In this document: positions 19,400 to 31,500 of the stretch, piece by piece
How positions within the stretch are numbered: the stretch's first letter is position 1
Layout: every line of letters begins with the position of its first letter
Translations under genes and position numbers: made by a program
Assembly (NCBI RefSeq): GCF_022559585.1
Contig: NZ_CP087114.1
Span: 2,644,602 to 2,708,601, forward strand
Direction: 5' to 3'
Length of the DNA: 64,000 nucleotides
Origin: Bartonella machadoae
Lineage (GTDB): Bacteria > Pseudomonadota > Alphaproteobacteria > Rhizobiales > Rhizobiaceae
Notes under the pieces: generated by a model
What the model was told of the DNA's origin: nothing
Databases searched by the model: none
The model's input: the letters and a program-made list of their open reading frames with translations, nothing else

Positions 19400-20308
19400 A
19401 TGAACGTAAAGGTGTTTTTTACCATAATTTGGGGAAGTGTTCTTTTTTTCACACCTCATTTAGCTTTGTGTGCTGGTAAGTTTAAAGCTGTTACGACATT
19501 TACAATTATTGCTGACATGGCGCGAAATGTAGCAGGTGATGCCGCTGACGTTGAATCAATCACCAAACCAGGTGCTGAAATTCACGAATATCAACCGACA
19601 CCTCGCGATCTGATGCGTGCACAAGGAGCAAATCTTATATTGTGGAATGGGTTAGAGTTGGAACTTTGGTTTGAGAAATTTTTTCAAAATATTAAAGATG
19701 TTCCAAGTGCTGTTGTTTCTGAAGGCGTGGTACCAATTAAAATTGGTGAGGGACCTTTCAGTGGTAAGCCCAATCCTCATGCATGGATGTCACCAACCGC
19801 AGCTTTGATTTACGTTGATAATATTCGTGATGCTTTTGTAAAGTATGATCCTGAGCATGCTGCTCTTTATCGAGAAAATGCTGAAATTTATAAACAAAAG
19901 ATACGCGCAACAATTGATCCAATTAAGGCTGAATTAGAAGCAGTACCACAAGACAAGCGTTGGCTTGTAACGAGTGAGGGAGCCTTTAGTTATTTGGCGC
20001 GTGATTTTGGTCTAAAAGAACTTTATTTATGGCCCATTAATGCTGATCAGCAGGGGACCCCGCAGCAAGTGAAGCATGTTATTGATATGGTTCGCAAATA
20101 TAATATTCACGTAGTTTTTTCTGAAAGCACTATTTCCCCTGCGCCGGCTAAACAGGTTGCGAGAGAAACAGGGGCTAAATATGGTGGTGTTCTTTATGTG
20201 GATTCTTTGAGTGAAAAAAACGGTGAAGTTCCAACCTATATTGATTTATTGCGTGTCACAAGCGGGCGTATTAGCAAAGCCTTATTAGAGGGAGTACAAA
20301 GCAAATGA
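19400..20308 (+). CDS. sitA: Metal ABC transporter substrate-binding protein (Mn/Fe, SitA-like)
   Basis: Periplasmic binding protein of cluster A-I (ZnuA/PsaA/SitA). It has 302 residues with a Sec signal peptide ending about residue 25 (HLALCAG). Expected metal ligands are visible: histidine in [13 protein letters not shown] (about 68), histidine in NPHAWMSP (about 130), glutamate in [10 protein letters not shown] (about 247) and aspartate in YVDSLSE (about 272). There is no His-rich loop of the ZnuA kind, which favours Mn/Fe over Zn. First gene of sitABCD; its stop overlaps sitB by four bases. Confidence 0.92.
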   Translation: MNVKVFFTIIWGSVLFFTPHLALCAGKFKAVTTFTIIADMARNVAGDAADVESITKPGAEIHEYQPTPRDLMRAQGANLILWNGLELELWFEKFFQNIKDVPSAVVSEGVVPIKIGEGPFSGKPNPHAWMSPTAALIYVDNIRDAFVKYDPEHAALYRENAEIYKQKIRATIDPIKAELEAVPQDKRWLVTSEGAFSYLARDFGLKELYLWPINADQQGTPQQVKHVIDMVRKYNIHVVFSESTISPAPAKQVARETGAKYGGVLYVDSLSEKNGEVPTYIDLLRVTSGRISKALLEGVQSK

Positions 20309-21135
20309 CAAAATCTGGAATATTTGCTCAAGGTGTGACAGTAACTTATCGTAATGGGCATACAGCTTTGCGTGAAGTAAATTTTGAGAGTCCAACGGGT
20401 TCCATTACGGCATTGGTTGGTGTTAATGGATCAGGTAAATCAACGTTGTTTAAAGCTATTATGGGGTTCGTGCGACCATCAAAAGGAAAAATTCGCATGT
20501 TTGGTTTGCCCGTTGATATGGCTTTAAAGCAAAATCTTATTGCGTACGTCCCTCAGAGTGAAGATGTTGATTGGAATTTTCCTGTTCTCGTTGAAGATGT
20601 TGTTTTGATGGGACGATATGGCCACATGAATTTTTTTCGTTATGCCCGTGCACGGGATTATGAAGCTGTTCGTGTTGCATTAGAACGTGTCGATATGTTG
20701 GCATTTGCCAAGCGTCAAATTGGCGAACTTTCTGGTGGACAGAAGAAACGTGTTTTTCTGGCGCGTGCTCTTGCCCAGCAGGCAAAAGCCATTTTATTAG
20801 ATGAGCCATTTACAGGCGTTGATGTCACAACAGAGGATAAAATTATTTCTTTGTTACAAGATCTGCGTAAAGAAGGCGCTGTGATCTTGGTTTCTACCCA
20901 TAATTTGGGTTCTGTTCGTGAGTTTTGTGATCATACGGTTTTAATAAAGGGAACGGTTTTGGCTTCAGGGCTAACGGAAACTGTCTTTACAAAAGAAAAT
21001 CTTGAGAAAACTTTTGGTGGATCTTTGCACCATCATATTTTTGATCTTCAAAGCACAAAAAAAAAGGATGTTTTGACAGGGGGGAAACAGCCTCTCATTC
21101 TTGAAAATACGCGAAATATGGAGCATGTTGCATGA
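20305..21135 (+). CDS. sitB: Metal ABC transporter ATP-binding protein
   Basis: 276 residues. ATPase motifs: Walker [10 protein letters not shown] (about 38-46), signature [15 protein letters not shown] (about 141), Walker B AILLDEPF (about 165) and the switch histidine in VSTHNLGS (about 199). It energises the two permease subunits encoded next. Overlaps of four bases with sitA (ATGA) and with sitC indicate translational coupling. The C-terminal 30 residues after HHHIFDL look non-conserved. Confidence 0.95.
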   Translation: MTKSGIFAQGVTVTYRNGHTALREVNFESPTGSITALVGVNGSGKSTLFKAIMGFVRPSKGKIRMFGLPVDMALKQNLIAYVPQSEDVDWNFPVLVEDVVLMGRYGHMNFFRYARARDYEAVRVALERVDMLAFAKRQIGELSGGQKKRVFLARALAQQAKAILLDEPFTGVDVTTEDKIISLLQDLRKEGAVILVSTHNLGSVREFCDHTVLIKGTVLASGLTETVFTKENLEKTFGGSLHHHIFDLQSTKKKDVLTGGKQPLILENTRNMEHVA

Positions 21136-21998
21136 TTTCTTTGTTGCTTGAACCCTTAAGCTATCAATATATGGTTAATGCGATGTGGGTTTCGGGATTA
21201 GTGGGATGTGTTTGTGCCTTTCTTTCTGCTTTTTTGATGTTGAAAGGTTGGTCCTTGATTGGTGATGCCCTCTCCCATTCGATTGTTCCTGGCGTAGCGG
21301 GGGCTTATCTTTTAGGGTTACCTTTTTCACTTGGAGCTTTTTTTTCTGGTGGTCTTGCCGCCGCAGCAATGCTCTTTTTTAACCACCGAACGAAGCTAAA
21401 AGAAGATACCATTATTGGTCTCATTTTTTCTTCCTTTTTTGCTTTTGGATTGTTTCTCAAATCATTAAAACCCATGGCAGTTAATATTGATACGATTGTT
21501 TTAGGAAATATTTTAGCCGTGAGTTCATCAGATATTATACAATTGGCTTTTATTGGTTTTCTTTCTTTGTTTATATTGCTTTTGAAATGGAAAGATCTCC
21601 TCGTTTCTTTATTTGATGAAACCCATGCACGTGCCATTGGGTTAAATGTAAAGTTTCTCAAGATTCTTTTTTTCACACTCCTTGCCGCTTGTACCGTTGC
21701 TGCCATGCAAACAGTTGGAGCATTTTTAGTCATCTGTCTTGTTGTGACACCTGGAGCAACAGCTTATCTTTTAAGTGATCGTTTTATAAATGTTTTGATT
21801 ATTGCCGTTATCATTGGAACATTCACAAGCATATTGGGTGTTTATGTAAGCTATTTTTTGAATGCGCAAACGGGTGGTGTTGTTGTACTGTTCCAAGCAT
21901 TTCTGTTTATGGTAGCTTTTATTTTTGCCCCAAAACACGGGTTTATTGCCGCACGCTTACGGATAAAAGCGGCAAAAAAAGGGATGATATTATCATGA
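21132..21998 (+). CDS. sitC: Metal ABC transporter permease
   Basis: 288-residue inner-membrane protein with about eight or nine helices. [20 protein letters not shown] and [20 protein letters not shown] are conserved segments of the ABC-3 (ZnuB/MntB) permease family. It probably pairs with SitD to form the channel. It overlaps sitB and sitD by four bases each. Confidence 0.94.
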   Translation: MISLLLEPLSYQYMVNAMWVSGLVGCVCAFLSAFLMLKGWSLIGDALSHSIVPGVAGAYLLGLPFSLGAFFSGGLAAAAMLFFNHRTKLKEDTIIGLIFSSFFAFGLFLKSLKPMAVNIDTIVLGNILAVSSSDIIQLAFIGFLSLFILLLKWKDLLVSLFDETHARAIGLNVKFLKILFFTLLAACTVAAMQTVGAFLVICLVVTPGATAYLLSDRFINVLIIAVIIGTFTSILGVYVSYFLNAQTGGVVVLFQAFLFMVAFIFAPKHGFIAARLRIKAAKKGMILS

Positions 21999-22900
21999 TT
22001 GATCAATTACTTCTTCCTTTTCAGTTTTCTTTTATGCTTAAGGGCATGCTTATTGTCATGATCCTTTCTGTTCCAATGGCGATGCTCTCCTGTTTTCTTA
22101 TTTTGAAAGGATGGGCCCTTTTGGGTGATGCAATTTCTCATGCAGTTTTTCCTGGCGTTGTGGTTGGTTATATGGCAACACCGTGGGTATTAACATTTTT
22201 AACTTCTTTGTCATTTTCTTGGTTTCAGCATATGCGTCCAGAAAATGTTACCATGACTTTGATTACTTGTGGTGCTTTTGTTGCGGGTATGATTTGTTCT
22301 GTTCTGACGGGTTTTTTGGGAAGCAATAGCCGTATCAAACAGGATACAGTGATGGGTGTTGTTTTTTCATCCATGTTTGGTTTAGGGCTTGTTTTAGCAA
22401 CAGCTATTTACAGTAGCTTAGATTTGAATCATATTCTATTTGGCAATCTGTTGGGTGTTAATTGGCTTGATATTACCCAGACAGCAATAATTTCTGCTAT
22501 TGTCACCTGTATTTTAGGAGCGAAGTGGCGCGACTTTATGCTGTATATTTTTGATTCAGTTCAAGGCCGTGCAATGGGGTTGCGAATATCGTTACTCCAC
22601 TATACTCTTTTAACAATGATTTCTCTCACGATTGTTGCGGCTTTGAAAGCTGTTGGAATTGTTCTGGTTATTTCTTTATTGATAGCACCAGGAGCAATAG
22701 CTTATCTTATCACAAAGCGATTTTCTTTTATGTTAGTGATTGCTATCCTTGTTGCAGCTTTTTCTGGTTTTTTAGGCATTTATTTAAGCTTATTTATCGG
22801 TTCTGATTCTGCTTCCACAATTGTGTTGATTTTAACACTCATCTTTATCACCATTTTTATATCACTCTTCTTTCGTCGAACGACAATTCAGGAGATCTAA
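21995..22900 (+). CDS. sitD: Metal ABC transporter permease
   Basis: 301-residue second ABC-3 family permease with about nine helices. LLGDAISHAVFPGVVVGYM and VGIVLVISLLIAPGAIAYLI mirror the conserved segments of SitC, showing that the two subunits are paralogous. Last gene of sitABCD; a hairpin region and a terminator follow within 200 bases. Confidence 0.94.
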   Translation: MIDQLLLPFQFSFMLKGMLIVMILSVPMAMLSCFLILKGWALLGDAISHAVFPGVVVGYMATPWVLTFLTSLSFSWFQHMRPENVTMTLITCGAFVAGMICSVLTGFLGSNSRIKQDTVMGVVFSSMFGLGLVLATAIYSSLDLNHILFGNLLGVNWLDITQTAIISAIVTCILGAKWRDFMLYIFDSVQGRAMGLRISLLHYTLLTMISLTIVAALKAVGIVLVISLLIAPGAIAYLITKRFSFMLVIAILVAAFSGFLGIYLSLFIGSDSASTIVLILTLIFITIFISLFFRRTTIQEI

Positions 22901-22984
22901 GTGCAATAAGATTTATGCATAGCAGACATGCATTTTTGTATGTTGCCTGTCATGCGTGCTTTAACTAGAAGACGTGGTGCTAGT

Positions 22985-23093
22985 ATATTTTCCTCCTAAT
23001 GTCTAGCAGATGAGTGCAGTATATATTCTCCCCCGAACACTGCATTTGTAATTAAAAGGCTGCATTGATTTATTCTGCAGCCTTTTTATTTTT
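22985..23093 (+). ncRNA. Candidate small RNA with CUCCCCC loop, 3' of sitD
   Basis: Between sitD and the DUF454 gene lies a compact unit: TCCTCC (22991-22996), then a hairpin with stem TGCAGT (23015-23020) and ACTGCA (23039-23044) whose 18-base loop holds CTCCCCC, then a strong terminator. A possible -10 (TAGTAT, 22981-22986) precedes it. Unpaired CU-rich anti-Shine-Dalgarno loops before a terminator are typical of several rhizobial trans-acting RNAs. It could instead be just the 3' UTR of sitD. Expression is not shown by sequence. Confidence 0.35.
23054..23093 (+). terminator. Rho-independent terminator downstream of sitD
   Basis: Eleven-pair perfect stem AAAAGGCTGCA (23054-23064) with TGCAGCCTTTT (23076-23086), followed by TTATTTTT. 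It ends either the sit operon transcript or the candidate small RNA. Confidence 0.88.
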
Positions 23094-23289
23094 AGCTTTT
23101 TTGAAAATTCTTGCTGATTTCTTGAAAATTTTGAAATGATCATCATATTGCATAAGCCATTTTATGCTTTAAAGGAGGTTATCATAGAAAATATGCTTAC
23201 CAATAAAAATGTATAGGCGTTATGCACGAAAGTGTTGAGAAGAAGAAAAATGTATAATGGTTTTTCATAAAGGGAAATAGTGCTAAAAT

Positions 23290-23676
23290 ATGAAGAAAAA
23301 TTTTAAAATATCTCACCCTTTGCGTATTTTTACTTCTATAGTAGGGTGGGTTATGATGGCATTAGGTATTATCGGTATCGTATTGCCTGTTATGCTGACC
23401 GTACCTTTTTTATTAATTGCTTCATGGTGCTTTGCTCGTTCATCACCACGTTTTCATTGTTGGTTGCACAATCACCGTGTCTTCGGTCCTCCTATTAAAC
23501 AATGGGAGGAAAAAGGGGCTATTTCCAAATTTGTTAAAATTTTTGCGGTGGTGAGTATGGCAGGTGGTTTTTTATCTTTTTTAGTGATGATGCGTCCTGC
23601 TTTGTGGCTTGCTTTATTCGTTGCCACTGTTTTGCTGTTTATTGCCGTTTATATTGTGACACGTCCATCTTCATAA
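23290..23676 (+). CDS. DUF454 (YbaN-like) inner membrane protein
   Basis: 128 residues with about three membrane segments (about 15-45, 90-110 and 112-126). The family signature is clear: GWVMMALGIIGIVLPVMLTVPFLLIASWCFARSSPRFHCWL, then FGPPIKQWEEKGAI. The function of the family is unknown. It stands alone, 390 bases after sitD. A short perfect hairpin, CTTTAGTT/AACTAAAG (23716-23741), lies just downstream without an immediate T-run. Confidence 0.85.
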   Translation: MKKNFKISHPLRIFTSIVGWVMMALGIIGIVLPVMLTVPFLLIASWCFARSSPRFHCWLHNHRVFGPPIKQWEEKGAISKFVKIFAVVSMAGGFLSFLVMMRPALWLALFVATVLLFIAVYIVTRPSS

Positions 23677-24088
23677 TGACAGAAACAGGATCTTACGGAC
23701 CAAATGTTTCTTTGTCTTTAGTTGGTTTATGAGAACTAAAGGTACAGTTTTTTCTCAAAGCTTAAAAGTCACGTTTCGCTATCAAGAATATATAAGACAA
23801 TGCGCTTTTTAAAAATGGTTTATGAGGTAGAATGATGTGTTCGTGCAAACAGTTTTATGAGTAGAGAAGATGATATACGAATAGCTGAATTAAGAGTTTA
23901 AAAGCCCCCTTGATCAGTAACGATAGACGACATTTATACAAAGAGCGCGGTTTTATTGGTGCTGAGAGAATTGGTGTATTTCTACTAATATCCATTAATA
24001 ATAGGATTTTATATCTGCTTATTTTTCATATATTTAGAAAGGAAGGAAATTACATTACAACTTTATAAATTCATTAATGCATCTATGG
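23677..24088. other. Intergenic, no gene recognised
   Basis: AT-rich gap between the DUF454 gene and the end of pncB, which point towards each other. It contains one eight-pair hairpin (23716-23741) and fragments of open frames that resemble nothing I know. Confidence 0.5.
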
Positions 24089-25393
24089 TTAACTTTTTAG
24101 AGGTCTAGAAACACGTTTTTCATTACCAAATAGATTGAGATAGCGTTGTATTTCTTGTGGATCACCGATCATTTTTTCAGGATTATCTGAGAGTTTTATG
24201 GTGGGTTTACCATTGGCATGGGTGACTTTACAAACAAGGGAAAGAGCATCAAAGGTTGCAATTTCTTGAGGAGCGCAGCCTGCAAAGTCATTCGTAAGAT
24301 CTGTTCCCCATCCAAAATTCATACGCACTTTACCATGGAAATGATGGTAGGTTTTTTCGATTGTATTGATGTCAAGGGCGTCGGAAAAAATTAATAATTT
24401 TTCCTTTGGGTCTTTTCCTTTTTCTTTCCACCATTGTATAATGCGTTCACCACCTTCAATAGGTGGAGCACTGTCAGGCCGAAAACCTGTCCAATCTGCT
24501 ACCCAATCTGGAGCGTTGCGTAAAAACGCTTCTGTACCAAAGGTATCAGGTAAAACAATGAGAAGATTTCCACCATAATAACGGTTCCAATCTTGCAGAA
24601 CTTTATAGGGTGCTTTACACAATTCGCTATCATCATTGGCAATGGCAGCAATGACCATGGGCAATTCATGTGCATTGGTACCAAGCGCTTCTAAATCTGT
24701 ATCCATGGCCAGAAGAACATTGGAAGTTCCAGCAAAAGAATCGCCAATTCCTTCCTTTAATGCTTCAACACACCATCGTTGCCATAAGAAAGAATGGCGA
24801 CGTCTTGTGCCAAAGTCGGATATTTTAATATCAGGCAATTTTTTGAGACGTTCAACTTTACTCCACATTTTTGCTTTAGCACGTGCATAAAGCACATCAA
24901 GAGCAAAACGATCTAAGTTTTTCATAGCGGCACGTGAACGCAATTCGCTTATGATAGCAAGGGCGGGAATTTCCCACATAGAACTATTGGCCCAAGGGCC
25001 ATGAAAATGGAGAATATATTGGCCATCTTTACGGGTTAGTTCATATTCTGGGAGTTGAAAATTTTCAAGCCAATGAAGAAAATCTGGTTCAAAAATTTGT
25101 TTACGTCCATAAAATGTATTACCAGCAAGCCAGATCATTTCTTTTTTTGTAAAACGCAAACTAAGAGCGTGGTCAAGTTGGGCACGCAATTCACCCTCAT
25201 CAATATCATCGACGAGGTGGATTGTTTTGGTACGGTTTATGAGAGAGAAAGTGACATTGACATGAGGATAAAGTCCCCAAATCATCTGTACCATAAGAAG
25301 TTTATAAAAATCCGTATCCAGAAGTGAACGAATAATGGGATCAAGTTTCCAAGTGTGATCATAAACGCGTCTAGCAATATCTGGGTGATTCAT
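24089..25393 (-). CDS. pncB: Nicotinate phosphoribosyltransferase
   Basis: Joins nicotinate and PRPP to make nicotinate mononucleotide, the salvage entry into NAD synthesis. 434 residues, the normal length. Conserved parts: [16 protein letters not shown] (about residues 24-39), [16 protein letters not shown] (about 190), [12 protein letters not shown] (about 222), [16 protein letters not shown] and [13 protein letters not shown] (about 370). The ATG at 25393 ([14 protein letters not shown]) is the family start; an upstream in-frame extension is possible but not conserved. It follows the glucan synthase gene on the same strand, 115 bases downstream. Confidence 0.96.
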   Translation of the reverse strand: MNHPDIARRVYDHTWKLDPIIRSLLDTDFYKLLMVQMIWGLYPHVNVTFSLINRTKTIHLVDDIDEGELRAQLDHALSLRFTKKEMIWLAGNTFYGRKQIFEPDFLHWLENFQLPEYELTRKDGQYILHFHGPWANSSMWEIPALAIISELRSRAAMKNLDRFALDVLYARAKAKMWSKVERLKKLPDIKISDFGTRRRHSFLWQRWCVEALKEGIGDSFAGTSNVLLAMDTDLEALGTNAHELPMVIAAIANDDSELCKAPYKVLQDWNRYYGGNLLIVLPDTFGTEAFLRNAPDWVADWTGFRPDSAPPIEGGERIIQWWKEKGKDPKEKLLIFSDALDINTIEKTYHHFHGKVRMNFGWGTDLTNDFAGCAPQEIATFDALSLVCKVTHANGKPTIKLSDNPEKMIGDPQEIQRYLNLFGNEKRVSRPLKS

Positions 25394-25508
25394 AACCCTA
25401 CTTCTTTCAGTTTCATCAAATCTAAAATTACTGTGTACCAACACGAACAATATAGGGGCTACAAAAACTATAACAACTCTAAGTTTTTGGGCAAGAATAA
25501 AACGCTTT

Positions 25509-28500
25509 TTATCTTTTCTCTTTTAAAGATTTAATGGTTCGTATGATTTTATGCTTTCCCGTTTTTTGTAATTGTATACCCGCATCAACATCAGCATATT
25601 TTTTACCATCAACGCTAAGCATATTTTTAGAGCCCCATTTTACTTTAATGGTATAAACAGCGTCATACAATTTCATTTTTACTTCATATTCAGGCCAGGA
25701 GGAAGGTAAATTTGGTTGTAAAAACAATTGATGCGCTTGACGCTTAATGCCAAGAATGGCTTGTGTTGCGGCATGATAAAACCAGCCTGCTGAGCCTGTA
25801 TACCATGTCCACCCACCTTGTCCACGACGTGGTTCAATAGCGTAAATATCTGCGGCCATCACATAAGGCTCAACACGATAAATTTCAGGATTTTTCCCGT
25901 GATTAACAGGGTTTATCATAGAAAATAAAGTATAAGCTTTATCACTTTCCCCCATTTGGGCAAGGGCTAAAATGCTCCAAATGGCACCATGTGTATATTG
26001 ACCACCATTTTCTCGAATTCCTGGTGGATAACCTTTGATATAACCGGGTTCAAGGGTACTTTTATCAAAAGGCGGCCAGAAAAGGCGTATAAGATTGCTT
26101 TTTTCATCATAGAGACGTTCAAGCATTGATGCCATTGCCTGTTTTTGACGTTTAAGTGATGCCATTTGAGAAATGACAGCCCAAGATTGAGCAATGGTAT
26201 CAATTTGGCATTCATCATTTATCTTGGAACCAAGAGGGGTCCCATCATCAAAATAACCACGTCGATACCAAGCACCATCCCAACCATTTTTTTCGAGAGA
26301 TTTTTTCAAATGCTTAAGATATGTACTCCATATTTGCACATGGCTGTTGTCACCACGTTTTTTGGCAATGGGGATGAAAGCGTTTAACGTTGCACCAAGA
26401 AACCAACCGAGCCAAGTGCTTTCCCCTTTTCCTTTAATTCCTACCAAATTCATACCATCATTCCAATCACCACCTAGAATAAGTGGGAGTCCATGTTGTC
26501 CACAGCGTTCGATGGCAAGATCTAAAGCGAAAGCACAATGTTCATAAAGTGTTGCGACCTTTGAAGATTGTGTGGGCTGAAAATAAGCATCATGTTGTTC
26601 GATATTCAAAGCAGCGCCTTCAATGAAAGCAATGAGGGTATCAAGAAATTCATAGTCACCAGTTGTATTGACATAAAGAGCTGTTCCGTATGCAAGCCAG
26701 ACAATATCATCAGAAATGCGTGTACGAACACCCGCATTGGTGTCAGGCAACCACCAATGCTGTACGTCCCCTTCGAGAAATTGATGCGCTGCGGCATTTA
26801 ACAATTGTTCACGCGCAAGTTGTGGTTTTAATAATAACAAGGACAAGCTGTCTTGCAATTGATCACGGAAACCAAAAGCACCACTTGCTTGATAAAAAGC
26901 TGTACGCGCCATCATACGGCATGCATAAATTTGATAAGGAAGCCAATGATTGACCATAATATCAAAAGAGGGATCAGGTGTTTTTACTTGGAGTGGGGAA
27001 ACAAAATCACTCCATTGCTTTTTTTGTTGTGTAAGCAGAATTTCAAAATCACTTGTGCGCACTTGATCGAGGAGTTTTTCTGCTTCTTGCCTATTTTCAG
27101 CACTACCAAGATAAAAGATTATTTCTTTTGTTTGTCCTGGTAACAGATCAATATCATAAGAAAATACCGAGCAAGGATCACATCCTGCTTCAATTTTATT
27201 TGAAAGGACATCAGCTTTGCGGATTGCATGAGGATGTGTCACCGTTCCTGTTGAACCAATAAATTCGGTGCGATTGGTAGTAGTGCTGGTTGGCATTTCG
27301 GATGCTGATAAAAATGTTGTTTGTTGAGATTTTTCAATGTGATAGGGATTTTGAATAAAATGCGCACCCTGTTTTGGATCATAAGAGGGAAGTATAAAAG
27401 GTGCATATTTGGTCCGAACATTTCCTAAAACCCATTCAACATGATGATAGAGGCGTAAACTGCGCAACTTTTTTCCTTCATTTTTCAGAATAAGACGTGA
27501 AAAGCGAACAGGTTTTTCTTGATCAAGCGTATGGGTAAGCTCTAATGCAATTTCTGAATGTGTAGATTTAAATGTTGAGAATCCAAAACCATGACAGGCT
27601 TCATAAGTAACATTTTCATCACATTCAACGGCAGAAACGGGTGAGAAACGTTTTAAAGTTAGGCGATCTACCAGATAAAGCGCTTCTCCTGGTCGGTTAG
27701 AAACAGGATCATTTGCCCAAGGTGTTAATTGATAATCACGACTATTGTTCGCCCAAGTAAAGAGTGCACCTTCAGCAGAAACATGAAAGCCAAAGCCGTG
27801 GTTAGCAATGACATTAATCCACGGATGCGGTGTCGTTGTGTGTCCATGAAGACGGATAACATAATGATTATCATGATTAAAGCCACCGTAACCATTCCAA
27901 TATTTTAGATCTTTGCCTTTTGTAGCAAGGGGTGAGGCTTTTTGTTGGCCAATAAGGCCAATAGAAGTAAAGGGATTGGGTTGAGTTGGTATCGCTATTT
28001 GCTTTTTTTTGTCATATTTGCTGTCATTGAATTTATTATCAAATTCTTGATTACTGTTGCGTGTCGCCAGATCAGAGTCAATATTTTCCATACGTTTGAG
28101 TTGTTCAGACAAAGATCCATTTTGCGCATAGAGGATGATACGGGCTGATGCAAGGAGTGTTTTGAAACTTTGTTCATTCATTTGATCACGCCGCAGGGTA
28201 AAAATATGTTGGCGTTCATCCATGTTATGCGTGTGATGCCGGTAGGATTCGCATACCCATTCAATAGCGCGTTGTGTATCCTGTATATAGGAAAAGGCTT
28301 GCTCATTTAAAATAACAAGATCAACAATAAGACCACGTATACGCCAATATTCATGTGCTTTAAGGAGTTCGCGAAGGACAGGTATATCCATTTCATTATC
28401 TAATCTTAAAAGGCAGATGGGGTTGTCTCCTGAAATGGACATTGGCCAAAGATCAGATTGTTTGCCAAGAGTTTTTGTTAGTATTTCAGGGGGAAGACGC

Positions 28501-31500
28501 CATGTATGGTCTGGATAGATAAGTGGTGTTGCATATTTTTGATAAGTAATAGCTTCTTTAAGGCTTATATCACGTTGATAGAGCGAGACTTGTGAGCGTG
28601 TCCACGCCATTGAAAATTCTTGCTGGAATATATTGGGCTGTCGATAATGTTTAATATGATTGTGCAATGTTTCTTTTTCATGAGCAGCAAAAGTCCAAAA
28701 AATGAGTTCGACTTTTTCATAGGCAGGGATTTTTACACGACAGCGAAGTGAGATGATTGGATCAAGGACACAGCCTTGACTGTTGCTAAAACGAGCATTT
28801 TGATCAAATGCAGCAGGGCGATGAATGGATTTACCCCGACCAATAAACAGAGAACGGTCTGTTTCAGCTTCTGTTTCTTGGATACTATTCATAATATCGC
28901 TTACAAAATGGGCAATATGAATTTCAGGATCATGAGGCGAGCGTTTGCGTCTTTTAGCAAAAATTGTTCTTCCTTCTTCAGCGATTTCTGTTTCTATAAA
29001 CATATGTGAAAAAACAGGATGAGCGCAGTCTGTCTCCATAGTTGCGAGCGCTAATTCACCATAGGAAGTCACTTCAATGAAGCGCTCTTTGTTGGTCATA
29101 TTGATAAGTTGGAGACGCCGTCCTTCGCCATCATTTTCGGATGTAACGAGACATTCGAGTGTTGATTTTATGCCATCAACCATTTTCATATAATCAGCTT
29201 TTTCATCGGTGAAAATGCTAATTGCTTCTTCTTCAGCAACGCGTGTTGGTTCACCGGTGACAGACCACCAACGTCCACTATGCATATCACGTAGAAAAAA
29301 TAAAAGTCCCTGTTGATCTTCTGTGGCGTCGGGAATAAAGCGCGTAATCGCATAATCATGCCAACGGCTATAACCTGAGCCATTAGCTGTCAACATTGTA
29401 GAATAAACGCCATTAGATAAGAGTAAAGTTGCACGTGGTTTGAGAAGTGGGTTCGTAATAATACGAGTAGAGATATTATCAAATTCCTGAGCGTTATTGC
29501 GGGTGGGATTGGTAACTTTTGTGTGAATGATGGGAATTTGATGTGGTGCTCTTTCGTGTAATAACAATTGTGTTGCTTCAATGACTGTGTCACGATGAAA
29601 ACGATTACGCATCCGTCCTTCGAAAATGACATTGTTGATAGCAAGAATTGACATACCATGATGGTGTGCATAATAATTACGTACAATGGCGTATTTTTCT
29701 CCTTTTTGAACACGTGAAGGCGTAAAATCGATAGAGTCGTAATAACCATATGTTCCTAAAGCGCCAAGATCACGGAGTCGTTTTAAATTTTTTACAGCAT
29801 GGGTTGGCATATATTGTGCTGCTAAAAGGCTTGCATAAGGAGCAATAACGGTATTGCGTGATAAACCACGTTTGAGTCCAAGGGTTGGGTCTCCAAAGCT
29901 AGCATATTGGTAATTCATTAAATGATCGCGCGCATTAAATGCGGCTTCTGAAATGCCCCATGGCAATTTTTTTTCATAACCATATTGTATTTGATGACGA
30001 ACAATTAACCTATTTGTTTGATTGAGGATTGAACCTTTAGGTTCGTGCATAATAAGAGATGGCATCAGATATTCGAACATGGAGCCAGACCACGATAATA
30101 ACGCACCTTTCCCACCAATTGGGATGAGTAATCGACCCAAATGAAACCAATGTTTGAATTTTAGATCGCCTTTTGCGATGGCAAAAAAGCTTGAGAGGCG
30201 TGCTTCTGACGCCAAAAGGTCATAACATCCTTCATCAAGTTTGTTTTCCTGAACACGGTAGCCAATGGACAAGAGTTGCCGTTCCGGCTGTTCTAAAAAG
30301 TCAAATTCCATATTAAAGGCTATTTGTCGTGCCTTTGTCGCTAAAGTATCTAATTTTTGACATATTTTTTGGGTATCGTAGACACAAGTGTTATCATGAT
30401 GATGTGCTTGGCATGTTTCTACGAGGTATTGAGCCCAACAGTATGCACGGGCAGATTCTGCGGTTTGCGTTTTTTGATGAAATTCCTCTATTAAGTGTGC
30501 AATATTGCCGGCGTTAAGTAAAAGGTTTGTGGTAGAGAAAGAGGTTGTTTCTGATTGTTCTATGAGAGCGCGCATGGCGCAATGAAAGTTAGAGATATGC
30601 TCTTCGATTCGTTTGCGTAAGGAATATGTGTTAGATTGATTGTTGGGAATTTCTTTTACAGTTTCTTCGAGAATAGTATAAACATCCCAGAGTCCCATTC
30701 GATCACTTTGGAAAAAAACATGAGGTTTTTCAGCCCATTGGCTTAAGGCTGAAGAGAGTGTCACCAAATGACCGGCGAGATTTCCTGAATCAACTGTTGA
30801 TATATAAGTTGGCAAGAGAGGGTTGAGTGTATCAGTCGTGTACCAATTGTAGAAGTGTCCACGGAATTTTTCCATTTTTGCAAGAGAGTTTAATGTACAT
30901 TCAACGCGTGTCATTGTTTCTTCAAAACTAATCCAGCCAAAATCACGTGCAGAAATAATGGAAAGAAGATAAACTCCAATATTAGTAGGAGATGTGCGAT
31001 GAGCAATAAGAGGTTCTGGATCTTCTTGAAAATTATCAGGTGGTAAATAATTGCTTTGTGCATTGACGAAAGTTGCATAATAAAGCCATGTGCGCCGTGC
31101 AAGAGATCGTAGTGTTTTTTTATCTTCGGAAGAGATATCAAGGGTATTTTGAAATTCTGAAGGTTGACTGACAAACCAAGCAATCAAGGGTGAAAAAAAC
31201 CATGCAAGCCCAAAAGGCAAAGCAATAAGGCTTGCGGAACTCTTAAAAAAAAGAGGGTATGTTGCGGCAAGAATACCAATAAGCGATGCAGGCCACATTG
31301 TAAGGATATAAAAGCCTAAACTGTTGGGCATTGACTTTGTTGCCACAGAAGTTTTCCATTCAAGCAGATGTTGTTTTGAAATCGTCATGCGATAGAGTGT
31401 GCGCATGATGGCATCAGTCATAAAATAAGCTGAATGGGCAAGAAATATAATTTTCAGAAAGATATTTGCCCCCGTAAGGGTAATTTTGTTCAAAATGAAT

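Noticed and set aside
23171..23216. AAAGGAGG followed by an eight-codon frame (MLTNKNV) as a leader peptide
   Set aside because: The spacing from the Shine-Dalgarno-like sequence to ATG is about 14 bases and no attenuator follows; probably chance.
23716..23741. Hairpin CTTTAGTT/AACTAAAG as terminator of the DUF454 gene
   Set aside because: The stem is weak and AT-rich and is not directly followed by a T-run, so I did not list it as a terminator.
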